A model generated the notes under the pieces. It did not search any database, was not told where the DNA came from, and worked only from the letters and a program-made list of their open reading frames with translations. DNA of 64,000 nt from Desulfovibrio sp. JC010 (GTDB taxonomy: Bacteria > Desulfobacterota > Desulfovibrionia > Desulfovibrionales > Desulfovibrionaceae): the NCBI RefSeq assembly GCF_010470675.1, contig NZ_VOIQ01000002.1, positions 124,001 through 188,000 on the forward strand. The letters run 5' to 3'. Of this stretch, positions 44,621-52,902 are shown one piece after another (positions within the stretch are counted from its first letter, which is position 1; each line of letters opens with the position of its first letter). The position numbers were made by a program, and so were the translations under genes.

Positions 44621-44992
44621 TTATCCGGCAGCGTGTTCTTCCATGGCCGCCAGCAATTGTCCGGTCTTCTCCGCCTCTTCGACCATGCCCAGCCCGGTAA
44701 ATCCCCGCAGGGCCTCACGCACAACAGCCAGCCCGTCCTGCTGATTGCCCGAAACATAGAGAAGCTGCCCAAGCAATTCCCCGGCAAAACAATGCCCCTT
44801 GGACTCGCCCAGCTTCTGGAACCGTGAATATGCTTCCATGAGCATCAGCAAAGCCTGCTCCTGATTCCCGGCTGAAACTTCGAGCTTTGCCAGCTCATAA
44901 AGAGCTTCTGCTTTCCCCTTGGAGTCATCGTTTTTTTCGCACTCTTCGAGCTTTTTATCTAATTCAGATCTTAATATTTCCGTCTGGTCCAT
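44621..44992 (-). CDS. Small TPR-like protein
   Basis: The 123 residues are all helical with TPR character: ALYELAKLEVSAGNQEQALLMLMEAYSRF (about 30-58) and LLGQLLYVSGNQQDGLAVVREAL (about 68-90), then a third helix pair. There is no signal peptide, so it is a cytoplasmic scaffold. It begins 9 bases after the cyclase gene, so it is the last gene of a kinase-cyclase-TPR operon and could be a partner for one of those sensors. Confidence 0.7.
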   Translation of the reverse strand: MDQTEILRSELDKKLEECEKNDDSKGKAEALYELAKLEVSAGNQEQALLMLMEAYSRFQKLGESKGHCFAGELLGQLLYVSGNQQDGLAVVREALRGFTGLGMVEEAEKTGQLLAAMEEHAAG

Positions 44993-45001
44993 TGGTTCTC
45001 C

Positions 45002-45901
45002 TCACCCTTCCAGTACCATATTCCGGCCTTTCTTTTTGGCCAGGTAAAGGGCATCGTCAGCCCTCTTCATCAGACTTCTCTGGCTGTCGCCTGCAATAAA
45101 CTGGGTCACACCGAAGCTTGCGGTCACGCGCCCGGCCCCGTCAAAAGCATGGTCAGCAACCCTGCTGCGCAGTTTCTCGGCCATTTTCAATACTGCGTCA
45201 AGATCCGTTTCAGGACAGATAATGACAAATTCCTCCCCGCCCCAGCGGCCTAGAAGATCACTCTGACGCAGATTTTCTACAAGAAGACGACAGAATTCAA
45301 CGAGCACTTCATCCCCGACCTGATGCCCGAAAGTATCATTAATGCTTTTGAATCGGTCAATATCCAGAATTACAAAAGAAAATTCACGGCCATAACGTTC
45401 TGTGCGGTCAATTTCAGCATGAAGGGCTTTTTCAAGACTCAATCTGTTCAGAACCCCGGTCAAATTGTCATGGGCGGCCAGATGCTCCAGCTGCCTGGTC
45501 TTCAAGGCCAGACTGGCATGGGCCTCCACCAGTTTGTTCTGCACTTCCTTCAGCTCGGTGATATCAACGGCGATAGTGTGTTTTACTGTGCGCCCATCCG
45601 GCCAGCTAAGAGCTTTTTCCTGCAGCTGATACCAGCGGTCATTACGTTCATTGAACTTTTCAACAGTCAGGCTCAGTCCGTTAGGCCCCCTTTTATCATC
45701 CACCAATTGCGGAATGCGACAGTCGATGCACGGAGCTTCATGACCGTAAAGAGCTTCGTAGCAGGTATTATCAGTGCGATCCCCGAAGACGGCTTTAAAA
45801 CTGCTGTTACAAAAAACTATCTCGTAACTATTTATATCAATAACATAAATGGGAAATGGAATTATGTTGAAATGAGTTTCAAACAAAGTATTTTCAAGCA
45901 T
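45002..45901 (-). CDS. Soluble PAS-GGDEF diguanylate cyclase with cysteine-bearing PAS
   Basis: 299 residues from ATG 45901 (GGAG upstream). The PAS domain (about 5-125) holds C47, C58 and C61 in CYEALYGHEAPCIDCRI and a PAC-like VKHTIAVDITEL. A short coiled coil leads to the GGDEF domain (about 140-299): DNLTGVLNR, active site WGGEEF, and I-site RQSD five residues before it. No TM, so it reads an internal signal. The PAS is clearly paralogous to that of the upstream kinase, which ends 13 bases before this start. Confidence 0.9.
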   Translation of the reverse strand: MLENTLFETHFNIIPFPIYVIDINSYEIVFCNSSFKAVFGDRTDNTCYEALYGHEAPCIDCRIPQLVDDKRGPNGLSLTVEKFNERNDRWYQLQEKALSWPDGRTVKHTIAVDITELKEVQNKLVEAHASLALKTRQLEHLAAHDNLTGVLNRLSLEKALHAEIDRTERYGREFSFVILDIDRFKSINDTFGHQVGDEVLVEFCRLLVENLRQSDLLGRWGGEEFVIICPETDLDAVLKMAEKLRSRVADHAFDGAGRVTASFGVTQFIAGDSQRSLMKRADDALYLAKKKGRNMVLEG

Positions 45902-45913
45902 CAAACAACTCCG

Positions 45914-47074
45914 TCAATATTGACCTTTACCTTTACACGAAAGCGAAACAACAACCGTTGTGCGATCCTCAACAGAAGAATCCAGATCAATCTTCCCGCC
46001 ATGGGCCCGCGCAATCAGGCTGGCGGAATATGTCCCCAGTCCGGTCCCGCCCTGCTTGCTGTATGTGGAATATTTTTCAAAGAAACGGCTGCGTATCTCT
46101 TTGGGAACCCCACCCTCATTGGTTATTGAGAGATAGGCATCACCGCCATCAACACTCAGATCCAGCTTTACCAATCCTCTATCCGGAGATGCTTCAATGG
46201 CATTCTTTATCAAATTCGAAAACATGGAACGACAGAGAAGGATTTCCCCGTTAAGGAGAAATTCAGTAGAATCATCAACTTCCTGACCGTCTAAATAATA
46301 TTTAAACTCAAGATTCTTATACTTTGAGAAAGATTCAAGGGATCCGGAAACCCTGAACAGGAGATCCAGCAGATCAAACTCTTCACTCTTTAATTTGTAA
46401 GTACCGCGCTCAAGCTGGATCATATCCTGAGAATTATTGACCATACCCAGAATCTCGTTCCCGGCAAGAGAGATCAGACCAAAAGAACTGCGCACGTCTT
46501 CGGAAATTGAATCGTCGTTAACATACAATTCCGGCAGAGAAAGTATGGGATTAAGCGGTCCTTTAAGATCATGATGAAGCATGCGCTCCATATCTTCACG
46601 CAATCGCACGTTTTCCTTCAGCAATTCATTCCGGCGACGCAAATCCTTATTCTTCAGGGCCAATTCCGCATGAGCTTCTGCAAGCTGATTCTGGGTAGAT
46701 TTCTGCGAGCTTATATCCACTGCAATTGTATATTTAACAATACGTCCGTCCGGCCATGCCAATGACTTTTCATGCATCTGAAACCATTGCTCATGAGCCT
46801 CATTATAGTACTCATAGGCAAACAAATGATCCACAGGATGACCTTCATGATCAGTCAATTGTTTTATTTTACAATGAAGACACGGCTTATCTTCATTATA
46901 AAAAATTTCGTAGCAAGGCTTACTTAGATCTATGTCAGAGAACTGCTGACGCATTTTCTTGTTTACAAACAGAACTTCAAAGCTGGATACATCCACAACA
47001 TATATATGAAACGGAATTATATCAAAATATGTCTGGAGCAACATTTGTTCCATTACTAAACACTGAGAATCCAT
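45914..47074 (-). CDS. Soluble PAS sensor histidine kinase with cysteine-bearing PAS
   Basis: 386 residues from ATG 47074 (GAGGCGGGA upstream). The PAS domain (about 10-130) has C54, C65 and C68 in CYEIFYNEDKPCLHCKI. A coiled coil (about 135-175) is followed by HisKA with MLHHDLKGPLNPIL (phospho-His in HHDLKGP). The HATPase has NLIKNAIEASP and GGTGLGTYSASLI. There is no receiver or TM segment. First gene of a three-gene operon with a GGDEF protein and a TPR protein; its cognate response regulator is not adjacent. Confidence 0.9.
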   Translation of the reverse strand: MDSQCLVMEQMLLQTYFDIIPFHIYVVDVSSFEVLFVNKKMRQQFSDIDLSKPCYEIFYNEDKPCLHCKIKQLTDHEGHPVDHLFAYEYYNEAHEQWFQMHEKSLAWPDGRIVKYTIAVDISSQKSTQNQLAEAHAELALKNKDLRRRNELLKENVRLREDMERMLHHDLKGPLNPILSLPELYVNDDSISEDVRSSFGLISLAGNEILGMVNNSQDMIQLERGTYKLKSEEFDLLDLLFRVSGSLESFSKYKNLEFKYYLDGQEVDDSTEFLLNGEILLCRSMFSNLIKNAIEASPDRGLVKLDLSVDGGDAYLSITNEGGVPKEIRSRFFEKYSTYSKQGGTGLGTYSASLIARAHGGKIDLDSSVEDRTTVVVSLSCKGKGQY

Positions 47075-47421
47075 AAGTCCCGCCTCTATAACACAACTAA
47101 CAAAACTGACAACATAAACACAAGACGCCTGTAATAAAACATATGGCATTTAACCTGCAAATGCAATTGTGTTCCGCCGAGTACTGTGAAGATCTTTCCT
47201 GCATACAACCATCCCTATATATTCTAAATAAATGTTCTTTTCTTACATTACGATTCTGTTAACTGCTCTGAGGAATAACTTAATAATATTTACACACGAC
47301 AAACGAACTGCTATATCACAAAATCAAATCTCCCCATCAGGGTCCCGCTGAAAAACTCTTCCCTGTTTTTTATTTAACTGAAACCTCCTTCTATAACAGG
47401 TAACATTGGACAGGAGACAAA

Positions 47422-47943
47422 ATGTCGGAAAAGGAAACCATCAAAAGCCTGATAACAGCTGTTGAACACAGATGCAGAAACTATCTCCAAGATGAAATGG
47501 AACTTCCGGTAAAAACTGTGGAACATGCGCCGCAGCAGGTAAAAAGCCTGACCCTGAAAGACATGACAGCACTTGTCAGTCTGGGCGGCAGTTTCAATGT
47601 TTATATCGCCTTCAGTTTCGAGATGAAAGTAATGAAGCAGATATTCAACACATACACTGCCGATATTGAAATCGATCCCGATGAAGAGGACATGTACATA
47701 GAAGAGACTGCCGGAGATGTAATCAATACCGTAATCGGCAATGCCATGGCGGAGATCCCGGAAGACAGTGTTGCAATATCCCTCACCCCGCCCGTTGTCC
47801 TGCCCGGCGCAAGAAACATTACCCGGCATAAAGACGCCTATTTTTTTATGACCGACTTCATAACCGAGCTTGGCACCATGTCCGTCATGTACATCGGTCC
47901 CATGAAATTTTTCACCACAAACCTCGACTTAAAGGTAGATTAA
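47422..47943 (+). CDS. CheX/CheC-family chemotaxis phosphatase-like protein
   Basis: 173 residues with the CheX fold signature: SLGGSFNVYIAFSFEMKVMKQIF in the N-terminal half, and the helix EETAGDVINTVIGNAM (about 94-109) carrying the E...N catalytic pattern that dephosphorylates CheY-P. The gene directly abuts the following cheY-like gene, whose ATG begins at the next base. CheX proteins terminate chemotaxis-type phosphorelays; here it presumably acts on that neighbour. Confidence 0.82.
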   Translation: MSEKETIKSLITAVEHRCRNYLQDEMELPVKTVEHAPQQVKSLTLKDMTALVSLGGSFNVYIAFSFEMKVMKQIFNTYTADIEIDPDEEDMYIEETAGDVINTVIGNAMAEIPEDSVAISLTPPVVLPGARNITRHKDAYFFMTDFITELGTMSVMYIGPMKFFTTNLDLKVD

Positions 47944-48318
47944 ATGGAAGCTTTAAACGTCCTAGTTGTAGACGATTCCGGAATTGTCATCATGAAACTC
48001 AGCAAAATATTCAAAGAGCTGGGACATAATGTTGTGGGGTCGGCAAAAACCGGAGTACAGGCTATTGAGCAGTACGCCGAACTGAATCCGGACCTTGTGA
48101 CCATGGATATCACCATGCCGGACATGAACGGCATTGAAGCCACACAGAAAATACTGGAACAGGATGAAAATGCCACCATCATCATGGTCACCTCCCACGG
48201 TCAGGAACAGATGGTTATGGACGCCATTGATGCCGGGGCCAAAGGATACATCCTTAAGCCCTTTTATGCTGATAAAATTCAGGCCCATCTTGAAAAAATA
48301 TTCGCAGCCGAAGATTAG
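47944..48318 (+). CDS. CheY-like single-domain response regulator
   Basis: A 124-residue receiver with the acidic pair VVDDSG (about 8-13), phospho-acceptor Asp in VTMDITMPDMNG (about 53), Thr/Ser switch MVTSHG (about 80-85) and Lys in YILKPF (about 104). There is no output domain. It follows cheX without spacer and precedes the CheA-like kinase gene, its probable phosphodonor. Confidence 0.92.
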   Translation: MEALNVLVVDDSGIVIMKLSKIFKELGHNVVGSAKTGVQAIEQYAELNPDLVTMDITMPDMNGIEATQKILEQDENATIIMVTSHGQEQMVMDAIDAGAKGYILKPFYADKIQAHLEKIFAAED

Positions 48319-48379
48319 GCTGCGTTTGTCCGGTATCCCTGCCCTTAAATTCACCGCAACCCCGATCATTGGGTAGTTA

Positions 48380-51205
48380 ATGAAATTCCGATATCAAATC
48401 CTACTTCTGGCATTGTTACCCCTTGTGGTGTCCGTTCTGATCTCACTGAGCGAAATCGGTCAGTTGCTTACCCAGCTCAAAGCCGGGATTGATAAAGATC
48501 TCCACGCAAGTGAACAGAAAATTATCACCCGCCTGGACGCAGGACGGCAGCTGACAGCGGAAACAGCCCGGGTTATCGCGGAAAGTGACGATATTCTGCT
48601 CGGACTGCAAACCACAGATGTGGAAATGCTCTACCAGCAGGGGCGCATGTTTCTGGGTTCCGATGTTGATTACATTGCTTTTATTGACCCGCACGGAATG
48701 ATCAATGCCCGGGGCCATGACGAATTCAGATTCGGCGACACACCGGAAACAAATGCCGAAATACATAAGGGGCTGGCCGGCAAGGAGTTTTCAGGACTTA
48801 CAAAGTACGACGGTCAAACCCTGCTATTTTCCGTTGCCCCCATTCACTACTATGACGGCACAACCATGGGTGCGGTAGTGGTGGGAATCACAATTAAAAG
48901 CGACTTCCTTAAAAGTATTGCCGGGGTACAGGGAGTCCGGGTGCAGATAAATAAAAACAAAAAAATACTTGCCGACTCCATGCCGGGAAAAAGCACCCTT
49001 GAAATGCGCTCCATGACTTTTCCCTATCCGGCAGGAAGCCCGGACCCGTATACTGTCAAAGTCATGTTTGATGCCAGCGAACGGCTCCACAACCTCAGCC
49101 AGCTTCAAAACAACCTTGGAATTTACGGCTCCATTCTGGCCGCAGTACTCATCTCGCTGATTTTCTTTTTCACCAACAGGCTGGTCGACCCCATCAAAAC
49201 CCTCGTGGTAGCCATGCACGACTATACGAGCAAAGGGGTTACATCTTTTAATATTCCCCGCTCCACAAAGGAAATATATGAGCTTGTAAACGCCTTCCGT
49301 GAAATGATCTGTGATCTGGAAGAGAACAAAAAATCACTGGTTGATGCGGAGAAAAAATACCGCACCATCTTTGAAAAAGCACTGCAGGGCATTTATCAGA
49401 CCGACCTTGACGGCAAGATCATAGTTGCCAACCCGGCCATTGCCCGAATTTACGGAGCAGAAAACACAGACGAACTGACCGGAACCAGACCGGGCAGCCA
49501 TGCATTCAAGTACAGTTCCCCTGAATCCCACGAATTATTCCTGCGCGAAATAGTGGAAAAAGGAGAAAACAAATCGCAATCATTTTCACTGATAAACTCT
49601 GCCGGGCAGGAAAAACTTATCATTGAATCCGGCCAGCTGCTTTATGACGAAGAAGGCAAGCCTTTTGCCATCGAAGGAGCAGTCCGCGATGAAACCCGCA
49701 AAATGCAACAGGAGAAGACCGAGCGCAAACGGTCCATCGCCGAAGCTGCCAGCAAGGCCAAGAGCGTATTCCTCGACAACTCCGGACAGGGATTCCTCTC
49801 ATTCGGCCCCGAACTGCTGGTCGACGGAGAGTTCAGCCGGGAATGTGCCAACATTCTGCCGGATATGTGCGCGGGCTGCGAAATAAGCAAGCTGCTCTAT
49901 CCCGACCCGGATGACGATAAAATACGCAAGCAGTTCGCCTTCAACCTGCAACGCATCCTGAAAGAAGAGCAGGAATTCAAGCGCGACCTTTTCATCTCCC
50001 TCATGCCGCAGGAATTCAACCTGATCCGTAAGATTGTCAAATGTGACTATAAATATATTGAAGGCCAGCTGATGATGATCCTCACCGACATCACAGCAGA
50101 GCGTAAATTGGAAGAAACTGCCAAGCAGGAACAAAAAAGGCTGCGCTTTATTGTCAGTACCGTACGTTCCAGCAAAGACTTTTTCGATATAACCGAATCT
50201 TTCAATGATTTCTGCGCAGAAACTTTCGGTCCGGCCTTGAAATCAGGCCCGGAAAGTCCCGAACAGCTGGAAGAACTCTATCGCGGAGTGCATACCTTCA
50301 AAGGACTGATGCTGCAGCAGGACTTCATCCACACTCCGCCCATGCTTCATGAGCTTGAGACACTGCTGGGCAATGCTGCACAGGAGCCATCTTCCGGCAA
50401 CGCATCAATGCAGCAGCTTTTTTCCGCATGCAAGCAGGCATTTGACAAAGACATGGAAATCATCCGTGAAAGCCTGGGAGAAAAATTCCTCAAAGCGGGA
50501 CCGGCCGTCAGCCTTTCCCGTGAAACTGCAGAAGAATTGAAAAACATGGCTGCAGATATGCTGGCCGAAGCTCAAGCTCCTAACCATTCCGATGAAACGC
50601 GCAAGGCTCTTCTTGAACTGACCAGAATTGACCACCTTTCCATAATTGAAGCCCTTGAAAACGGCGGCAGGGTCGTGGACCGCCTTGCTCCTGCCCTGGA
50701 AAAAGAAGTTGATGCATTCACAGTGGAAGGCGACGACATCTACCTTGACGCGGAAAAATTCGGTCCCTTCCTGCAATCACTTGTCCATGTCTTCCGCAAC
50801 GCCATAGACCACGGAATTGAAACCCCGGACGAAAGGCTTGAACTGGAGAAGGAAGGCCCTGCCCGCATCAGCTGTTCCGTCCACACCGCCGGGGGCAATA
50901 TTGAAATAATTATTGCTGACAACGGCAGGGGAATCGATGCTGATCTGATAAGAGAGGCAGCCGTAGCAAAAGGAATGATGAACGAAGAAGAGGCCGTCGC
51001 CATGACGGATGAAGAGATACAGGGACTGATATTTAAAACCATGTTCTCCACCAGAGAAAAAGTCACCTCCCTGTCCGGACGTGGAGTGGGTCTGGGAGCT
51101 GTCAGCACTGAAGTGGAAGCACTGGGTGGAACAGTCCGGGTAGAATCCGAATTGTGGAAGGGGACAAAATTCATATTCAACCTTCCGCTGGAAACCATTG
51201 ACTAA
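48380..51205 (+). CDS. CheA-like membrane sensor kinase: Cache-HAMP-PAS-HPt-HATPase
   Basis: 941 residues. TM1 is about 5-25, a periplasmic Cache-type sensor about 30-245 (with YIAFIDPHGMINARGHDEF), TM2 about 252-272 and HAMP about 275-325. PAS follows (about 330-450: IFEKALQGIYQTDLDGKIIVANPAIARIYG in part), then an intermediate segment with FLDNSGQGFLSFG. The HPt domain has H638 in GVHTFKGLM. The HATPase is CheA-type (HVFRNAIDHGIETP, DNGRGID, SGRGVGLGAV). CheW-binding and P2 domains are absent, unlike true CheA. It is followed 15 bases later by a PhnD-like binding protein gene. Confidence 0.88.
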   Translation: MKFRYQILLLALLPLVVSVLISLSEIGQLLTQLKAGIDKDLHASEQKIITRLDAGRQLTAETARVIAESDDILLGLQTTDVEMLYQQGRMFLGSDVDYIAFIDPHGMINARGHDEFRFGDTPETNAEIHKGLAGKEFSGLTKYDGQTLLFSVAPIHYYDGTTMGAVVVGITIKSDFLKSIAGVQGVRVQINKNKKILADSMPGKSTLEMRSMTFPYPAGSPDPYTVKVMFDASERLHNLSQLQNNLGIYGSILAAVLISLIFFFTNRLVDPIKTLVVAMHDYTSKGVTSFNIPRSTKEIYELVNAFREMICDLEENKKSLVDAEKKYRTIFEKALQGIYQTDLDGKIIVANPAIARIYGAENTDELTGTRPGSHAFKYSSPESHELFLREIVEKGENKSQSFSLINSAGQEKLIIESGQLLYDEEGKPFAIEGAVRDETRKMQQEKTERKRSIAEAASKAKSVFLDNSGQGFLSFGPELLVDGEFSRECANILPDMCAGCEISKLLYPDPDDDKIRKQFAFNLQRILKEEQEFKRDLFISLMPQEFNLIRKIVKCDYKYIEGQLMMILTDITAERKLEETAKQEQKRLRFIVSTVRSSKDFFDITESFNDFCAETFGPALKSGPESPEQLEELYRGVHTFKGLMLQQDFIHTPPMLHELETLLGNAAQEPSSGNASMQQLFSACKQAFDKDMEIIRESLGEKFLKAGPAVSLSRETAEELKNMAADMLAEAQAPNHSDETRKALLELTRIDHLSIIEALENGGRVVDRLAPALEKEVDAFTVEGDDIYLDAEKFGPFLQSLVHVFRNAIDHGIETPDERLELEKEGPARISCSVHTAGGNIEIIIADNGRGIDADLIREAAVAKGMMNEEEAVAMTDEEIQGLIFKTMFSTREKVTSLSGRGVGLGAVSTEVEALGGTVRVESELWKGTKFIFNLPLETID

Positions 51206-51220
51206 CAAAGGAGCATAAAA

Positions 51221-52072
51221 ATGAAAAAGGTACTCTGCATGCTGACGGCACTGCTGCTGTCTTTCAGCCTTGCACTCCCCGCACAGGCCAATGGGAAAAT
51301 AACTATCGGCCTGATTCCGTGGAGCAAACCCAAGGTGATGTACAATTCCTACAAAGATATCGCCTCCTATCTGGGTAAAGAGCTCGGCATGGAAGTATCC
51401 ATCGTTATCACCAAAGACTATGACGATCTGGTCAACCGCATGAACATGGGCATGGTGGATGTCGGCCGTTTCTCCTCCAGCCTTTATGTGCAGACCAAAG
51501 ACAAGATGAAAGACCTTACCTATCTTGCAACAGCCGTTAACCGTGACGGTCAGGGCGGAGTACGCGATTTTTATCAGGGAGTTATCCTCTCGCGCAAAGA
51601 TTCAGGCATTAAGAATCTAGCCGATGCCAAAGGCAAAAAATTCGCCTTCACCGACCCCGGATCGTCTTCCGGATATGTGTATCCCAAAATGCTGCTGGAA
51701 GAAAAAGGAATCAACCCCGACAGCTATTTTTCCAAAGTTTTTTTCCTGAAAAAGCATGATAAAGTCATTGATGCCCTGCGAAAAAAATCCATCGATCTGG
51801 GTGCAACCTACGATGAACTGCTCTGGCTCAAACAGAAGGAATTCGGCGACATTTTCACTGTCGTTGCAGAAACCCCGGAGATTCCCTACGGCTGTTTTGC
51901 CGCCGCTCCGGGCCTGAAGCCCGAATTGACCGCGAAACTGAAAAAAGCCCTTGCCTCATACAAAGTGGAGAAAGAAGATTGGGACAAGGTTTTCGAAGAA
52001 GCCCCCATCGGCTTCTCAGTACGTGACGACGCTTTTTACAATCCCGTACGTGAAGCCCGTAAGTTCAAATAA
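51221..52072 (+). CDS. PhnD-like periplasmic phosphate/phosphonate-type binding protein
   Basis: 283 residues: signal peptide (KKVLCMLTALLLSFSLALPAQA), then a PhnD/SsuA-like type 2 binding fold. IGLIPWSKPKVMYNSYKDIASYL, FTDPGSSSGYVYPKMLLEE and IDLGATYDELLWLK are characteristic. No permease or ATPase gene is nearby; instead it directly follows the CheA-like kinase. It may therefore present a ligand to that kinase's periplasmic domain rather than serve transport. That coupling is inference. Confidence 0.85.
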   Translation: MKKVLCMLTALLLSFSLALPAQANGKITIGLIPWSKPKVMYNSYKDIASYLGKELGMEVSIVITKDYDDLVNRMNMGMVDVGRFSSSLYVQTKDKMKDLTYLATAVNRDGQGGVRDFYQGVILSRKDSGIKNLADAKGKKFAFTDPGSSSGYVYPKMLLEEKGINPDSYFSKVFFLKKHDKVIDALRKKSIDLGATYDELLWLKQKEFGDIFTVVAETPEIPYGCFAAAPGLKPELTAKLKKALASYKVEKEDWDKVFEEAPIGFSVRDDAFYNPVREARKFK

Positions 52073-52097
52073 TCATCACATCATTTAAACGACAGAC

Positions 52098-52132
52098 AAA
52101 TCCTCCGGTCATAGTGGCCGGAGGATTTCTTT
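52098..52132 (+). terminator. Terminator of the cheX-cheY-kinase-phnD-like cluster
   Basis: AAATCCTCCGG (52098-52108) pairs perfectly with CCGGAGGATTT (52118-52128), then CTTTT. Confidence 0.85.
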
Positions 52133-52227
52133 TGGAGCACAATTTTCCCGTTACGGGGCAGAAAATCTCTCGCTGTCCGGCTATATTCACCTCCATTTTC
52201 AAACCCGGCGCACTCAGGAGAAACAAT

Positions 52228-52872
52228 ATGGACAGCAAAGACAAAGTAAGAAAAGCCTTCACCGGAGACCACGTGCTCCAATATGACCGAAAATCACAGC
52301 AGGCCAACTGGCTGGACCCGGACATTATCTTCGGACTGGCCTACCGCTATGTTGATCCGGGTCAAAGCATCCTTGATCTCGGTATCGGAACCGGACTTTC
52401 CTCCATTCTTTTCCACCGGGCGGGACTGGAAGTCCACGGGCTGGATTTCTCAAGTGAAATGCTGGAAGTGTGCGCAGGAAAAAGCTTTGCGGCCAGCCTT
52501 GCCAAGCAGGACCTGAGCAAAGCCCCCTACCCCCTTGAAGACAACTCAATCAACCATGCTGTCTGCACCGGGGTAACCCATATATTTGAAGACATGGGAA
52601 TAATTTTTTCTGAAATCAACCGGGTGCTGAAAAATGCCGGGATATTCGGATTTGTAGTGGCGGACGGAGACATGGACGAACCGGACGGAGAGGCCCTGAC
52701 CTGCCAGAAAGATAAAAAAAGCAGGGTAAAATTCCACCGACACTCGCAGAAATCACTGGAAGAATTATACAAAAAGCATGGTTTTGAAGAGTTGAACACC
52801 CTCAGTTTCACATCATCTTCCATAGGTCGGATTAAAAGGACCTACAAAGCCTGCATAGTACGCAAAATATAA
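52228..52872 (+). CDS. SAM-dependent methyltransferase
   Basis: 214 residues from ATG 52228 (AGGAG 7 bases upstream). The class I methyltransferase motif ILDLGIGTGLSSILF (about 48-62), acidic VHGLDFSSEMLEVC, and motif IV-type NHAVCTGVTHIFEDM are visible, followed by post-motif EINRVLKNAGIFGFVV. It is an orphan enzyme with no clear substrate. It starts after the terminator of the preceding cluster and ends at its own. Confidence 0.85.
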   Translation: MDSKDKVRKAFTGDHVLQYDRKSQQANWLDPDIIFGLAYRYVDPGQSILDLGIGTGLSSILFHRAGLEVHGLDFSSEMLEVCAGKSFAASLAKQDLSKAPYPLEDNSINHAVCTGVTHIFEDMGIIFSEINRVLKNAGIFGFVVADGDMDEPDGEALTCQKDKKSRVKFHRHSQKSLEELYKKHGFEELNTLSFTSSSIGRIKRTYKACIVRKI

Positions 52873-52876
52873 AAAT

Positions 52877-52902
52877 GGGCGGCCGTAGAGCCGCCCTTTT
52901 TT
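52877..52902. terminator. Terminator between methyltransferase and heme kinase genes
   Basis: GGGCGGC (52877-52883) pairs with GCCGCCC (52890-52896), then TTTTTT on the plus strand. It overlaps the stop codon of the convergent kinase gene. Confidence 0.82.
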
